The notes beneath the pieces were generated by a model. That model made no database searches. It was not told the DNA's origin and saw only the letters and a program-made list of their open reading frames with translations. A stretch of 64,000 nucleotides of DNA from an uncultured Opitutia bacterium (GTDB lineage: Bacteria > Verrucomicrobiota > Verrucomicrobiia > Opitutales > Opitutaceae): NCBI GenBank assembly GCA_903896015.1, contig CAITWF010000072.1, forward strand, positions 1-64,000, read 5' to 3'. Numbering within the stretch: position 1 is the first letter of the stretch; each line of letters opens with the position of its first letter. The translations under genes were made by a program, and so were the position numbers. Below are positions 62,609 to 64,000 of the stretch, in pieces.

Positions 62609-63601
62609 ATGAACACACGCATTTTCGGACGCACCGGCCGCGCGGTCGGCGAAATCGGACTCGGCACCTGGCAACTTGGCGCGGGGTGGGGCGACGTGAC
62701 AGATGAGGTCGCACTCGCGACGCTGCGCGCCGCTTGGGACGCGGGCACCACGCTCTTCGACACCGCCGACGTCTACGGCATGGGTAGGAGCGAGACGCTC
62801 ATCGGAAAATTTCTGCGCGAGACACCCGCCGCGCGTGGCAAAGTCTACGTCGCGACGAAACTCGGCCGCTTCTCGCCGCCGGGCTGGCCGGAAAATTTCA
62901 CGCGCACGGGCGTGCGCCAGCACACCGAGGCATCGCTCAAGCGACTCGGCGTCGACGCGCTCGATCTCACGCAGTTTCACTGCATCCCGTTCGATGTCCT
63001 GAAAAAGGGCGAAGTCTTCGAGCACGCGCGCGAGCTGAAGCGAGAGGGAAAGATTCGCGACTTCGGCGTGAGCGTCGAATCGATGGAGGAGGCGGACTTT
63101 TGCGTGCGGCAGGAGGGCGTCGCGGCGCTTCAGATCATATTCAATATTTTCCGGCAGAAGCCGATCGCCACACTCTTTGCCGAGGCGAAGAAACGGAACG
63201 TCGCTCTGCTCGTCCGCCTGCCGCTCGCGAGCGGCTTGCTCGGCGGCAAGATGAAAAAGGGTCAGACGTTTCCCGCGAACGATCATCGCAACTTCAACCG
63301 CGACGGCCAGCAGTTCAACGTGGGCGAGACGTTTGCCGGCCTGCCGTTCGAGAAGGGCGTGGAGCTGGCCGACGCGCTCAAGTCCCTCGTGCCCGCCGGC
63401 GAAACACTCGCGGATTTTTCTCTGCGCTGGTGTCTCGACTTCGACGCCGTGAGCGTGCTCATCCCCGGCGCAAAAAATCCCGAGCAGGCGCGCGCCAACA
63501 CCCGAGCGTCGTCGCTCGCGCCACTCGGCGCGGCGCTCCACGCGAAGCTGGAGGAGTTCTACGCGCGCGAAGTCGCGGCGCACATCCGCGGGGCGTATTG
63601 A
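62609..63601 (+). CDS. Aldo/keto reductase (AKR family)
   Basis: This 330-residue reductase (ATG 62609) has tetrad motifs LFDTADVYGMGRSE, VYVATKLG and LTQFHC. It belongs to a different branch from the enzyme at 44216 (YghZ/AKR-type with LDLTQFHC). It shares a 159-base divergent region with the Gfo/Idh/MocA gene, consistent with linked carbohydrate metabolism. Substrate unknown. Confidence 0.87.
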   Translation: MNTRIFGRTGRAVGEIGLGTWQLGAGWGDVTDEVALATLRAAWDAGTTLFDTADVYGMGRSETLIGKFLRETPAARGKVYVATKLGRFSPPGWPENFTRTGVRQHTEASLKRLGVDALDLTQFHCIPFDVLKKGEVFEHARELKREGKIRDFGVSVESMEEADFCVRQEGVAALQIIFNIFRQKPIATLFAEAKKRNVALLVRLPLASGLLGGKMKKGQTFPANDHRNFNRDGQQFNVGETFAGLPFEKGVELADALKSLVPAGETLADFSLRWCLDFDAVSVLIPGAKNPEQARANTRASSLAPLGAALHAKLEEFYAREVAAHIRGAY

Positions 63602-63636
63602 GCGGCACTTGCTGCGTTTTCATTTCCCCATTCCCC

Positions 63637-64000
63637 ATGAAGAAAATCTTCCATGTTACGCTCCTCGGTTTCGGACTCGTCTGCAGCGCTTTACTCCGCG
63701 CGCAGGAAAAATCCGCCTTCACCCGCACCGAGGATGTGATTTATGGCCGCAAATTCGGCACGGCGCTCACACTCGATGTGTTTGAGCCGGCGAAGAAAAA
63801 CGGCGCGGCCGTCATCTATGTCGTGAGCGGCGGTTATGTGTCCGATCATGTCAGCATCTCGCCCAAGCTTTATCAGCCGCTGCTGGATCATGGTTACACG
63901 GTGTTTGCGGTCGTGCACGGTGCGCAGCCCCGGTTCATCGTGCCGGAAATCATTGAGGACATTCATCGCGCCGTCCGTTTTGTGCGGCACAACGCGCGCC
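63637..64000 (+). CDS. Alpha/beta hydrolase (partial, runs off right edge)
   Basis: This gene starts at ATG 63637 and is cut at the window end after 121 codons. It has a signal peptide (MKKIFHVTLLGFGLVCSALL) and an esterase-like opening: FGTALTLDVFEPAKKNGAAV, VVSGGYVSDH (oxyanion-type GG) and AVRFVRHNAR, the helix before the nucleophile elbow. The fold resembles the BD-FAE-like esterases at 41888 and 51651. The catalytic serine lies beyond the edge. Confidence 0.8.
   Translation, partial: MKKIFHVTLLGFGLVCSALLRAQEKSAFTRTEDVIYGRKFGTALTLDVFEPAKKNGAAVIYVVSGGYVSDHVSISPKLYQPLLDHGYTVFAVVHGAQPRFIVPEIIEDIHRAVRFVRHNAR

Overview
The window is about 64 kb of GC-rich bacterial chromosome, densely packed with genes on both strands. 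The gene content points to a member of the Opitutaceae (phylum Verrucomicrobiota): an acidobacterial-type orphan FtsX/MacB permease (ADOP), several secreted acetyl-esterase-like hydrolases, GH28 and GH30 glycoside hydrolases, DUF2911 and DUF5069 proteins, a bacterial SWIB-domain protein, bacillithiol genes and Tat-exported Gfo/Idh/MocA oxidoreductases. This is inferred from protein types; there is no rRNA or other marker gene in the window. I saw no tRNA, rRNA, CRISPR array, prophage or insertion sequence.

Layout. 0.15-5.5 kb (minus strand): an ABC efflux ATPase with its HlyD-type adaptor, then an EIIA(Ntr/Fru)-type PTS protein coupled to an MgtA-type P-type ATPase. 5.8-16.2 kb (plus): a small secreted protein, a heterodimeric ABC exporter with one degenerate nucleotide site, a SWIB protein with a textbook terminator, an ECF sigma / membrane protein / serine hydrolase operon, and a hybrid histidine kinase. 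16.3-25.7 kb: a two-domain PPK2 enzyme, then four paralogous secreted or membrane-anchored helical proteins of unknown function, interspersed with two EamA permeases and an alpha/beta hydrolase. 25.8-33.7 kb (plus): seven tightly packed or overlapping genes (DUF2911 protein, large PIG-L protein, 46-residue membrane peptide, Na+/solute symporter, minimal BshC, BshB1, BshA), which I read as a bacillithiol locus with attached import and deacetylase functions.

33.7-36.8 kb (minus): an MFS sugar-efflux-type transporter and a small accessory-looking group with a frameshifted ParB-like gene, a nucleotidyltransferase-like protein and a short antitoxin-like ORF preceded by an in-frame stop. 36.9-46.8 kb: GH28, ADOP permease, amidase, esterase, a TonB-C-like mini-protein behind a sigma-54-type promoter, and an aldo/keto reductase, cupin, zinc-alcohol-dehydrogenase group. 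46.8-64 kb: an ABC exporter, malate:quinone oxidoreductase, esterases, an AraC regulator beside a GH30 xylanase, DsbD, an OPA-family transporter, a peroxiredoxin-like protein, an oxidoreductase, an aldo/keto reductase and a partial esterase cut by the right edge.

Together the genes suggest a Gram-negative plant-polysaccharide degrader (pectin and xylan enzymes, de-esterifying hydrolases, sugar transporters) that uses bacillithiol for thiol chemistry. The two observations most worth following are the half-length BshC inside the seven-gene operon and the four-member paralogue array.
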